From the NCBI GenBank assembly GCA_004369085.1, contig ML210215.1:16563-80562 (forward strand): a stretch of 64,000 nt of DNA. Reading direction: 5' to 3'. This document shows positions 11,457 to 21,986 of the stretch, in pieces. The DNA is from Coprinopsis marcescibilis (Eukaryota; Basidiomycota; Agaricomycetes; Agaricales; Psathyrellaceae). The notes under the pieces were generated by a model, which worked only from the letters and a program-made list of their open reading frames with translations, did no database searches and had not been told where the DNA came from. The position numbers and the translations under genes are program-made. The first letter of the stretch is position 1. Each line of letters opens with the position of its first letter.

Positions 11457-12728
11457 ATGACCCAGATGTCCGTGCCCTCCCCACAAGACTTTGATCCCGA
11501 CTACCACTGGAACTTTGTCCGCTTCACAGTCAGTAGCACATCCTACATGAACCTTGGGCTCGTCATCTAACGTGCGATAACCATCAGGCTCAAGGACGCC
11601 GTTTCTGCGTCCCGGACTACCTTTTCATCGAAGGGTCGGACTACTTCGCTGCTGAATATGGCCTGAAGAGCGGTAGTGGCACTCCTACAGACTTCGAGGT
11701 TGTCGATGCGGCTACGGACAAGGTCGTCGAGCTGGACGTCTCCATCGAAGACTTCCGCCCCTTCTTGACCGTGCTCTACCCCAAGTCAGTACCCACTTAC
11801 TGTTCTGATACACCCTTCAGTGGGTTCCAGTTCGCGACAGACCACTGACCAGATTACTTGCAGAACCCCAGACGCTATCGCCCAGATCTCCGAGGAAGGT
11901 TGGCTGTCCATCCTCCGGCTCTCCACTAAATGGTACTTCAACGACCTGCGAAAGACGGCTATCGACAAGCTGCAAGAGTATGTAACCAGGATGGGCCCTA
12001 TCGAGCGCATTGGATTGGCGAAAGAGTTATCCTTTGCGCCCTGGCTTTCTTCTGCGTACAAAGAGATCGTGACCAGGCCCGAGAGTGTCACTGTAGGAGT
12101 GGCCAGGGAGGTTGGCTGGGAGATCGCCATACAGCTCTGTGCGATGCGAGAGAAACGCCGCGCTCCAATTCCCGTTCCACCTCCCACAGATTCCGACATC
12201 GAATCTGTGTTATCTCAAGATTTCGCCCCCATAAGCATGCGACAACCAGACTTCATGACAAGTGCAGAAAGGCTGGAGGCCCAGAAACTGGCTGCAGAGA
12301 AAGAAGCGGCGGAGAATGCGGCAGCGGAGAATGCGGCAGCGGAAGAGGAGAAAAAACGCCTGGAGATGGTTGCTACTGAAGAAAAGCGGCTTCGGGAAGA
12401 AAATCTACGTCGCATACAGGAGCAGATTGAACGAGAGGCTCAGAAGAAGATTGAAGAAGCCAGCATGCTGCAGCAGCGACAGCATCAGCTATTGGCGGAG
12501 GCTTCGGCTCTCGGCGAGCAAATCGCATGGCATGACCCCAGTGGACGTTGTGAAATCCAGATACCGGTTTCTGAACCTGAACGAACTCAACAGCCCACTC
12601 CAACTCTTCCACTTCCAAGTTCTGGAGGAAGCACCAGCGCCGAACCTCCGATCGTAATTTCAAACGATGCCTTGGCTCCTCCAACTCTGAAGTTGAAGAA
12701 GAAGAAGAAGGCTCCAAGGCCAGATTAG
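11457..12728 (+). CDS. BTB/POZ-like protein, array 2 member 2
   Basis: Start at 11457 (MTQMSVPSPQDFDPDYHWNF). Exon 1 ends VRFT at GTCAGT. After the intron, exon 2 reads AQGRRFCVPDYLFIEGSDYF and ends IEDFRPFLTVLYPK. Exon 3 (from about 11865) has GWLSILRLSTKWYFNDLRKT, KELSFAPWLSSAYKEIVTRP and EVGWEIAIQLCAMREKRR. A Pro-rich hinge, a long Ala/Glu/Lys coiled-coil-like segment (about 12250-12520) and a basic tail LKLKKKKKAPRPD follow. The stop at 12728 lies earlier than in member 1; the sequence after it still resembles member 1's last coding residues. Nearly identical in the BTB part to member 3. Function unknown beyond a likely protein-interaction role. Confidence 0.8.
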
Positions 12729-13080
12729 GTGCTTCCTAGTCATGATGTCGGTGCCACAATTGTTTCGTAACTATCAACGGTCTTTTGTATGTCCCACTGG
12801 TCCCTGTATAATAAAATCCAAAAATCCAATTGTGCTATCGACTCATCATTGAACCCTTTCAGCGAGGGCGACTTGAACATTATCCAGCCTCGAGGCAGGT
12901 CTCGTGGTCGGTCGTTACCATGCACAGTGTACACAATGACCTTCCATGACCCGACTTGGCCAAAGAAGGTGGCCTCACAGCATTACTTATGGAAGATGGA
13001 GGCTCTATACGATATAAAGCCGCAGTAGCATCTGTACGAACATTACCAAGGTTCTTCATTGCGAACACAAGCCTCGTCGA
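12729..13080. promoter_or_regulatory. Intergenic / promoter region of BTB array 2 member 3
   Basis: Begins with the decayed former coding end of member 2 and continues with a promoter copy homologous to 11153-11456. Confidence 0.6.
13013..13018 (+). promoter_or_regulatory. TATA box of BTB array 2 member 3
   Basis: TATAAA, 68 bp upstream of the ATG at 13081, in the same sequence context (GATATAAAGC) as the box of member 2. Confidence 0.55.
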
Positions 13081-14520
13081 ATGACCCAGATGTCCATGAT
13101 GGCCTCCCCCCAAGACTTTGATCCCGACTACCACTGGAACTTTGTCCGCTTCACAGTCAGTAGCACACCCTACATGAACCTTGGGCTTGTCGTCTAACGT
13201 GCGATAACCATCAGGCTCAAGGACGCCGTTTCTGTGTCCCGGACTACCTTTTCATCGAAGGATCGGACTACTTCGCTGCTGAATATGGCCTGAAGAGCGG
13301 TAGTGGCACTCCAACAGACATTGAGGTTGTCGATGCGTCTACGGACAAGGTCGTCGAGCTGGACGTCTCCATCGAAGACTTTCGCTCCTTCTTGACCGTG
13401 CTCTACCCCAAGTCAGTCTCATTGCTTACTACTGATATACCGTTCAGTGGATTTCAATTAGCGACAGACCACTGACCAGACTACTTGCAGAACGCCAGAC
13501 GCCATCGCCCAGATCTCCGAGGAAGGCTGGCTGTCCATCCTCCGGCTCTCCACTAAATGGTACTTCAACGACCTGCGAAAGATGGCTATCGACAAACTGG
13601 AAGACTATGTGACCAGGATGGGCCCTATCGAGCTCATTGGGTTGGCGAAAGAGTTATCCTTTGCGCCCTGGCTTGCATATGGGTACAAAGATATCGTGAC
13701 CAGGCCCCAGAGCGTCACCGTAGAAGTGGCCAGGGAGGTTGGCTGGGAGATCGCCATACAGCTCTGTGCGATGCGAGAGGAACGCCGCATTCCGATTCCC
13801 GTCCCACCTCCCACAGATCCCGACATCGAATTCATGTTATCTCAAGTTTTCGCCCCAATAAATCTGCGACAATCGGATTTCATTACCAGTGCAGAAAGAG
13901 TGGAAGCCGAGAGACTCGCTGCAGAGCGAGAGGCGGCAGTGGAAGAGGAGAAGAGACGCAAGGAGGAGGCTGTTGAAAGTCAAAAGAAAGAGAGGCGATA
14001 TCGCGAGGCAGAGGAGGCTGAACGAGTGAAGCAGATTCAAGAAGCCAGCGGCTTGGAGAGGAGACGTCGCGAGCTGTTGGATCAGGCCGAGGCTCTGGGC
14101 GACCAAATTGCAAACCATGAATACCGTGAGCGTGGACGCTGTGATAGTCAAATATCGATTTATGAACCTGAACGAACACCTGGCCTGTACGACCAATCTG
14201 AATTGAGGGCAAAAACGAATACACAACAATTCCAGCGCATGAGACCTGAGGAAGCAACTGCGGAAGAGAAGGAGAGACGGGAAAGACGCGCCGGGGCGGA
14301 AAGCCAACGAATGAAAAGGGAAATATTGGAAAGGGAAGAAGCAAGAAATTGCGCGGAGGCGGAGGCAAAAGAACTCGCGGAAGAGAAACGGAGAAGAGAT
14401 GCAGAGGAAAAAGCAAGAAAATGCGCGGAGGAGGAGGCAAAAAGACTCGCGGAAGAAGAATGGCGAAGAGCTGCAAAAGAAAGAGAATCAATGGAAAGAG
14501 AAAGACGAAGACGAAGATAA
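13081..14520 (+). CDS. BTB/POZ-like protein, array 2 member 3 with K/E/R-rich extension
   Basis: Start at 13081 (MTQMSMMASPQDFDPDYHWN). Exon layout is as in member 2: exon 1 ends VRFT, exon 2 holds RFCVPDYLFIEGSDYF and ends FRSFLTVLYPK, and exon 3 begins near 13491. The helical core reads GWLSILRLSTKWYFNDLRKM and KELSFAPWLAYGYKDIVTRP. The C-terminal half differs. Instead of the KLKKKKK tail it has a long Glu/Arg/Lys/Ala coiled-coil-like region with repeated blocks of the type CAEEEAKRLAEE, ending in an Arg run before the stop at 14520. So the interaction domain is conserved while the tail has been replaced or expanded. Role unknown. Confidence 0.8.
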
Positions 14521-14739
14521 AGATAAAGATAAAGAGAAACAATGGAGATACTTCTTACAGATTAAATTGAGGTGCGCTTTATGATCGCGCAACCATTGTC
14601 GCCTACACCTTGATGAATGCCTAACGAGAAATAAAACCACCACCACCACTACTACTCTGTCTCTTGTAGAGCAATGAATTTGTAAGCATCCTGTCAGATG
14701 AATTCTGCTGTCGTATTTGGCTTCGTAATGGAGTTCAAG
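14521..14739. other. Convergent 3' intergenic region
   Basis: Separates the convergent BTB and NOM1-like genes. It contains a short (CAC/TAC)n low-complexity stretch near 14638-14655 and nothing else recognisable. Confidence 0.5.
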
Positions 14740-17700
14740 CTATAGATTAGGTATGACACCGATACCTGTTTGCAGAGTATCCTTCGCCAACCCAACTGCC
14801 CAAGCCAGAAAATTTGACACCTCCTCAGCCTTGACGTTCCGAAACGCCTCCGACATGAAATAAACAATCCCCATTGCCAGGGTGTCGATTCTCGAAGCCT
14901 TGATGAAGATCGACTCGACGGAGTCTCGTTGTCTCGTCAACACCAAGCTGCCCAAGTCATTGGAAATCAACGGCGTTGACAACTGGCTGCTGATGAACAC
15001 ATGCGTCAACAAATCTTTTAAGAATTCTTTCGTTTGCGGCTTGAGGATTGTGAAATCGACGGGCTATTGATGACGGTGTAAGCACCACAACGTTGAATGA
15101 CAATATCTCTCCCTCGGGGAAGAAAGGGGGAGAGAAGGTTGGTACGCACTTTGAGAATTACCAAAGAAACCGCATCCTTCGCAATCCACCACGCGTAACA
15201 TCGGGCGAGATTCTTCATCCGTGTCCGAGAGATATTTTTGAGGTCGAACCCATCCTCATCACGAGCGTTCCTGACCAAGGCTTCCCCACCGACCTTGCTT
15301 TCGCCGAGATCACGTAGGAAATCCCAGAGGCAGAACTGGATGGTGATTTTGTACGAATGCGAGTTCTTGCAGAGATGCTCCCCAATGAGTGAGTAATAAG
15401 GATTGTACGATTTTTCCTATAAGCTATGAGTTTTGATTCGAAAATACCATCTCGGGGAACTTACGTTGCCGCAACAATGAAGGAGAACGCGAATGATTTC
15501 CCGTTGTTGCACTTCGGTGAGGTTCAATTGCGACAGCCTATCACAAGCGTCAATGTAATCCTGGACAGGAATTAGTCAAAGTTGTAACAAGGCAAACGGA
15601 TAGTCTTACCTCGCTGCTCATGAGAACAACAAATATGCTTCTTCGAATGTCCGAGTTCATGCCTTGCTTCCTCGCCAGTTTCAGTAAATCGCTCTCTTCT
15701 TGCCTCGCCGCCTTTTGTGCTGCCGCGGTTTCCTGAATGTTCGCTTGTCGGTCGACCAGAGGGTCCCCGCCCCATGCTGCTCCAACCAGCCACCATTTTC
15801 CTTTCGACTCGGCAGAGTGGAGGTCCTCCAACGATATGCGCAGCGGTTCGTGCGCGTGGACTTGGAGGATATCAACTATGTAACTCCGGAACATCGCGAG
15901 GATACTCACCTTGCCGGGTTTTGCTCAGACCATTCAAGAATTTTTTCATCCTTTCCACAACTGCTCCACCCTGATTCTGCTCGGCCAACTTTTTCACTTT
16001 GTTATTCTTCAGGTTGATCAGAGTTTCGAGCATAAACTTGGTTCTTGAGCTGCGAAGCCGAACCCATCAGTATCTCGCAACGCTTCAACATTGCAGCAAA
16101 CACACCTCAAATTCTCTTCCTCTCCTGAAGTCTTCTCCTGGACTATCTCGACAATGTCCTTTAAGACCAAAGGATCATCCGTTCGCAACTGTTGTCCGGA
16201 ATCTACCAAGAACCATTAGTTTGCGTCTACTCGAACTCGTGGACACGTACTCCGGAAGACCTTGAGCAAGAGCTCGACATTGAACTCTAAGATATCACCC
16301 TTCAACAATGCGCGAATGATATCGAACATTAGCACAGACGAGATGACTTGGAAGTTGTAGAGTTCCGACAATAGGACGATTAGGTTAGAGCACTCTTTGC
16401 CTCGGTCGTCGCCGCCGTTGGGCCGGGAATCGATTGGGTCAGAGACGCCGGCGTAATTTTTTTCATATTCAGTAACAAGTTGTTGGACAAAGTGGGCCGC
16501 TATATACGGAGTAAGCAAAAGAGCTCAAATAAAAACGAGATTCACGCACCAAACTCGATTCCGATCAGCTTGTGCAGGCTTGAAACAAAGGCAGCGTGGA
16601 GGACCACGTACGAGTCCAGCAGAACCGAGTGAGAAGATACGCCCTCGAGGATCAGATTTGTGAGGGTGGAGGTAACGTCTACGGAAAAGGTCAGGCGACA
16701 GCTACTTTAGGTGGCAAGTTTGGACAAACCGTTTCTTGTGTTTTCGCGGTATATTTCCTCAATGCCATCTAATATAGTAGACATGTTCTGCTCTGACATC
16801 CTGAAATTTCAGTCAGAGGCCATGTCCAAGAAGGGAAAGGGTGACCGACCTGTTGAGCAAACCTTTCAACTGGCGAGTGAGTTTTAGTAGAGCTTCCGAA
16901 GGCGCCTGAGCTGCCTGAGCTTTTCTCAAATGTGGGGGAATGTAGGCTGATGATAACGGGTGTGAGTGCGTTGAGGCCTTGTCGGGCGAGGGAACGTACC
17001 GGAGGGTGTTTTATTCCCCTGCTCTGGCGCTGCGATGCTAGGTTCCGTTTCTGATGTACTGTCAATGCCGCCCCATTCGCCGTCGTCACCGTATTCACTC
17101 GGGGACTCTTCTTCTTCACTTTCGCCATCTCCCGACGCGTCCGTGTCGTCTATTTCAACATCAGTTCCTAGGCCCAGCTCTTCGTCGGAACCTTCGCTGA
17201 AGCCTTCGCCCTCCTCATCTGAATCGTCCTCGACTTCACCCTAGGGATCGAAGAATCAGCCAATGAAGAGGATAAGCTGTAGACACGCTTACATTCATCA
17301 GCGAATAGGTCAAATTATCCGCAAAGTCCAATAAATCTGAATGGTTGTCAATCATTGCAACGGAACGGAGGGAATGAGAAGGAAACGTACCATCCAGACC
17401 GTCGTCTTCATCCTCTGCGCTCTTCTTCTTCGGCTTGTCCCTGGAGTAGCCCAATCTCTTTTCCAGCGACCGGATATACGCATCTTCTTGCTTTTCGACT
17501 TGACTCTTTGGCATACCCAGCACGGGGTTTAATTGCTTCTTCGTTGATGTTTTCTGCAAGTTTTGCTTAGGTGGGTCATCCAGCTTTTTAGGGGGTTTCT
17601 TCTTCACAATAGTTTGCAGTACTTCAGGAATAGCTTTTTGGACTGTTAGATCCTCGCCGGATTCGGGCCCTGGTCCATTCCGTGATCGTTTTCTCCTGGG

Positions 17701-18007
17701 TGATTCTGAATGTTCCTCTGCTGGACGCTTGTTTGATTCTTCAGGGTGAGCTGACGACTTTTGCTGTGAGAAATACTGCGCCTTGTGTTGTTTTCGCGCT
17801 GTCCGTTCCTGCTTTCGCAGATCCTTCCGGCTAACCTGTCTCTTCGGCCCTCCTACGCGGTAATGTCCATCGTTTGTTTCTGTAGCGGTCCACAGGTCAA
17901 CAACCTATTGCGAAGGAACGCACATGAAGAAGATTACCTTGTTCATTTATCTGATCCTGCAATGTATCAGGAAGACGGGGTCCAGTTGGCTTGTTCTTAC
18001 CTCTCAT
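14740..18007 (-). CDS. NOM1/Sgd1-like nucleolar MIF4G + MA3 protein
   Basis: Predicted ribosome-biogenesis factor of the NOM1 (human) / Sgd1 (yeast) family, which acts in 18S rRNA maturation in the nucleolus. The start at 18007 gives MRGKNKPTGPRLPDTL. Next comes a basic N-terminus with RKDLRKQERTARKQHKAQYF, typical of the family, and an acidic low-complexity stretch (about 17100-17260). The MIF4G-type helical domain (about 15900-16870) contains KECSNLIVLLSELYNFQVIS and LLKGDILEFNVELLLKVFRS. The MA3-like C-terminal domain (about 14740-15700) contains RCYAWWIAKDAVSLVILK and VDFTILKPQTKEFLKDLLTH. About ten exons. The stop at 14740 follows FLAWAVGLAKDTLQTGIG. The 5' end lies only about 100 bp from a tRNA gene on the opposite strand. 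Confidence 0.88.
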
Positions 18008-18104
18008 GGCCGTGCAGGTTCAAGCCAGAATTTAGCTTGATCGAATGATTCGTGGGGCGACCAGCTTCAACCCCACCATCGCAAGTGCATTCAAGGTTTT
18101 CATC

Positions 18105-18208
18105 GGCCCAATGGTCTAGTAGTATGATACTCCCTTCGGGTTATTCAATCCGCAATCAGTTCGGTTGCTGCTTGGGAGTGGTCCCGGGTTCAATTCCCGG
18201 TTGGGCCC
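18105..18208 (+). tRNA. tRNA-Pro (CGG) with 32-nt intron
   Basis: Acceptor stem GGCCCAA (18105-18111) pairs with TTGGGCC (18201-18207). The A box is TGGTCTAGTAG. Anticodon stem CTCCC (18130-18134) pairs with GGGAG (18174-18178). The anticodon CGG is at 18137-18139 in loop TTCGGG, and an intron of 32 nt (18141-18172) sits after position 37. T stem CCGGG/CCCGG (18184-18188/18196-18200) encloses TTCAATT, giving the B box GGTTCAATTCC. A 7-T run follows. The gene reads Pro CCG codons and is divergent from the NOM1-like gene, about 100 bp from its start codon. Confidence 0.93.
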
Positions 18209-18221
18209 AATTGATTTTGCC

Positions 18222-18228
18222 TTTTTTT
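18222..18228 (+). terminator. Pol III terminator of tRNA-Pro
   Basis: Run of seven T residues 14 nt after the tRNA 3' end, the usual RNA polymerase III stop signal. Confidence 0.8.
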
Positions 18229-19017
18229 CGCTTGTGCTCAGAGACTATGTCAATTATCAACGCGATACGAGCAAAACTGTTTTTTTCTTCGAAGTGCTAG
18301 AAGAATTGAGATGATAGTAAATAGTAAAGGGGTCGGAAGAAGGCAGAATTATCATCTCTGACAGATTTTCTTTTTGGCCTGGGTATGCTTCGTATGGCGG
18401 ACTGCCTATATGTGTACATCGGTGACGGTACTCTGATAGGTTGAAATTATGAAGTCTCATATATGGGACAGGTACGATAAATGTACTTTTGTGGTAGGGC
18501 GCTAATGGATTCTCGAATTGGATGAAGATGTGGCAGAGACTCGGAGAAGAATGGCATTATTGCCTACTATCTCATGCTTCGTCTTACATGGGATAGGTGA
18601 CTATCAAGCAATGTTGCAGGTATACAGACGACAATAATCACATTTTGTCGTCCAAACTTGCTCAGAACGAACGGTTGGTGGGAGGGGAGTGGGTCGGGAA
18701 TTGGCTAAGCGCTTATCCACGAGATTTGAGAGTTTGATTCGCCCTGGCATACCTGCGGAGTAATTCATGTGGCATATACTACACTTAGTCAACGTGTTTT
18801 AATGGCTCAAATAGCTCACAGTAGCCTAGACTCTACAGTAGATCTCCAGAATAATGGCCGTAGTCACCGAGCGCCCGCAGTCCAATTTGGTCAGCGATTC
18901 CCACGCTGTGCTTACACCGGCCATCACAGCCTCGCGGACAGCAATGGCTTCCGCAAGACGACGAACAACCGGCCTCCTCCTCCATCTGCAACCAAAGAGC
19001 GCTGCTCATTTATCGAC
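18229..19017. other. Intergenic, no gene seen
   Basis: About 0.8 kb between the tRNA and the kinase start. Open frames near 18769-19150 are shadows of the kinase first exon or too short. No repeat noticed. Confidence 0.45.
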
Positions 19018-20764
19018 ATGGCCATTCCACCACAACTATTTCGTGCCCTAGAGAGTCTTAAAGACCAGGCAAAGGACGCATTGTGGGCGGTCTCCTCGTG
19101 TCTCTGCCACCAACAACCGAAGCTCAAAATCAATGGACGAACGTGTCAGTGATTTCCATTTCAGCCGCCAACCCCTACTCAGCTTTATCTCCAGTCCAAA
19201 TTCTCAAAGTCCTAGGCGAAGGTGGCTTCTCTTTTGTGTATCTTGCGCAAGATGAGCATAGTGGGGTGCGTTGATTACCGAAACCAGTTACGAACTTTGC
19301 AACCAACAGAGGACCGGTTCATAGAGGCAATTCGCGCTTAAGAAGATTCGCTGTCCGACAGGGTCAGAAGGCGTAAAGGAAGTCATGAGAGAAGTGGAGG
19401 CATACCGGAGATTCAAGTGCGCCATGTCCATCTGAATTGGCTAATCTGTTTCTTAATGCACGTCATAGACACCCAAACATTATTCGCATCCTGGTATGTG
19501 GCATTCCATTCGATAACTATTACATACGTCTTGACTATGGTCCCAGGACTCTGCTGTGGTTCAGGACCCCGAAGGTGAAGGCAAGATCGTGTATCTGTTC
19601 TTACCACTATACAAGGTTCGATTCGATGGCCCAGCTAGTACCAGTACCAGCGCCTCATACGCTCAACATTTCTAGCGCGGAAACCTCCAAGATGCGATCA
19701 ACGCCAACCTTGTTAATAATCGTCACTTTTCGGAGCAAGAGATGCTGCGGCTGTTCCGTGGAACATGTCTTGCAGTCCGAGCAATGCACGAATACCGACC
19801 AACCTCCGCCCGTTCCGCTATCCGAGGCGCCCCACAACAACGTTCAAAGCCTAGTAACTCAAATGCTGATGACGATGATGACAACGACGCGCGGTTCCCT
19901 CAGCCAGAAGGTGATTCTGAAGGGGGTTACTCGTACGACACCCCAGCTGCTCCCCTCATGGGAAAGCATCGCGCTTTGGATAATGAAGTGCTCTTCGATG
20001 ATCAGGGAGAGTCCTCGCAACAACCAGCGAACGATGGCCCTCCACTGGATATTGTTCCGTATGCACATCGGGACCTGAAACCAGGGTACGTTGCAGCCTG
20101 CCCTTGCTACTCTCCTCGGTTTCTAAGGTGCACGTTAGCAATATCATGCTCGCAGACGATGGATCCACACCCATTCTTATGGACTTTGGGAGTACCATGA
20201 ATGCCCGAATACCCGTACAAAATCGACAGCAAGCGTTGCTGCAACAGGTTAGAGCGCGCCACGCTCATCTAACGTTCAGTCATTAAATTCGTTCTAATCA
20301 GGATATCGCCGCCGAGCAGAGTACAATGGCCTATCGTGCGCCTGAACTATTCGATGTCAAGACTGGCATCACTCTTGACGAGAAAGTGGACATTTGGGTG
20401 GGTTCATATCCATTCCAACCCCGCGTCTTTCTGCTAATCAACGCTGCTCTTCGCGAATCGATCACTAGTCACTTGGATGCACGCTTTATGCCCTTGCATA
20501 CTCACATTCGCCATTCGAAAATACCCAAACAACTGAGCAAGGCGGTTCCATCGCGATGGCAGTGCTGAACGCACAGTACAAGCATCCGCAATCGGCGTAC
20601 TCGCAGGGGTTGCGAACCCTTATTGACAGCATGCTGAAACCAAATCCTAAAGAACGACCGGATATCAATCAAGTAGGTCAATCACTATCGATGGTGTCCA
20701 GCAATTGACTCGATCCCTCCAGGTCATTGAACTCACGGATCGGGCTCTCCAGACCCTGGCATAA
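19018..20764 (+). CDS. Serine/threonine kinase, STK16/Env7 (NAK family)-like
   Basis: Start at 19018 (MAIPPQLFRALESLKDQAKD). The join at about 19147/19196 gives LKINGRTFQILKVLGEGGFS, the STK16-type N-lobe with a glycine loop GEGGFSFVYLA. Then come the Lys strand RQFALKKIRC, Glu helix EVMREVEAYRRF, HPNIIRILDS and DPEGEGKIVYLFLPLY. The catalytic loop reads AHRDLKPGNIML, the DFG is DFGSTMNAR, the APE is MAYRAPELFDVKTG, and the C-lobe has KVDIWSLGCTLYALAYSHSP and NPKERPDINQV. The family (STK16 in animals, Env7 in yeast) is linked to membrane and vacuole or Golgi functions, often through N-terminal acylation. An unusual acidic, Ser/Pro-rich insert of about 80 residues (about 19800-20060) sits directly before HRDLKP. 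All catalytic residues are present. Confidence 0.9.
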
Positions 20765-21986
20765 TGTATTTTCCGGACACTGTATAACTTATTGCTAATG
20801 TTAGTTTCTTCATGCCTCACATTGCACTTTACTTTAGTCTCCTGTAGTCATCTTATTGGGCACAGAACTTAGGGCGGCAAGTTTACATCGGACATCCGTG
20901 TGCCTTTATTTTTTCTCCCTACTCGGCTCACAAATAAGCGGAATTCTTCGACCGGTAGGAGAAGACCCAAGGCTATTGCTACACCATCAAGGCGTTCAGA
21001 AATGAAAGATACCTGATACACAGGCCACCCTGGCGCTACTATGGTCGCAACCTTTAGTGGAGACACGACTCTGTGACTATTAGTGCTCTTTAATATTGAA
21101 GGACCCTGGGATTGTGGCTGTATTGGAGACTTCTGGCCCTTCAATGTTGACGTTCTCGGGTCTCAAATTAGTAGAGAGCGCGAGTTTCGGTAGTCTAAGT
21201 GTTGGCTTGCATCAAGTGACCGTTTCAGCTCCGCTTCACATCGACCCCAGTTGTAGGCTGAGTTTTCTTACTCCCCTCCACACCTCGCTACTCAGCACTT
21301 TGTGCAATGGAATTCTCGGTACTGTACCCTTTTAAGCCCCTAACGCTCTCATGAACAAATAATCTTTGATGTTTCCGAGGAACACAGGTCATATGTTTCT
21401 AAACCTGCTCCTCAAATCCCTCGGAAAGCATGGATCAAACGACGATCTACTGGAGGCCTTACGACACTTGTAGCGCGAAACATGATATAGGACTCGAGTC
21501 CATTTCCATTCATGTTCCCAAAAACACCCATCGATACCCATCACAGTCCATCACCTGTGCGAGCGTCTGGTGGCTGTTGACCTGACAAGGTGGCGAATAT
21601 GGAAAGGAACACTGACTAAAGTCTTCCCCTGCCCGCTATTGAGGCCGTCATGTGCTTGGGATCCATAATTGGACCAATCTGACTGCCATCTCTTCCCGAC
21701 AACGATGGCTTCTTCCTGGTCCTTTTTGGGTCCTCGTATGTCGCCTCTATCCCCTTCTGTTCTGGACTTCCGATGAAATGGGGCGATCAAGCTGGCTGCT
21801 TGGACATCCTTGCTTCCGTTTGAGCTATTCTAAACCTGATGTCTTGTATGGACACATCTTCCCGGGTTGTGTACATCAGGGTGGTACATAAGGGTCCTAG
21901 TGTCCTGTGAATCTTCCTACGCTCACTCCCACTTATTATCCATGTTCTTCTATCCTGTCTTTGCCTACCACCCCATCGCCCTCGAG
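20765..21986. other. Intergenic, no convincing gene
   Basis: About 1.2 kb. Two minus-strand frames (20869-21144 and 21551-21790) have no recognisable motif or plausible splice continuation. It may contain the 5' untranslated exon or promoter of the F-box gene. Confidence 0.4.

Larger units (their letters stand above)
11156..14150 (+). repeat. Tandem duplication, unit about 1624 bp
   Basis: Matching landmarks lie a constant 1624 bp apart: TTTTGTATGTCCCACTGG at about 11158 and 12782, and the ATG at 11457 and 13081. Similarity covers the promoter, both introns and most of the coding region, and fades in the 3' third of the second copy. Confidence 0.85.

Noticed and set aside
12215..14542. Long minus-strand frames across the BTB tails
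   Set aside because: They are antisense shadows of Glu/Lys/Ala-rich coding sequence.
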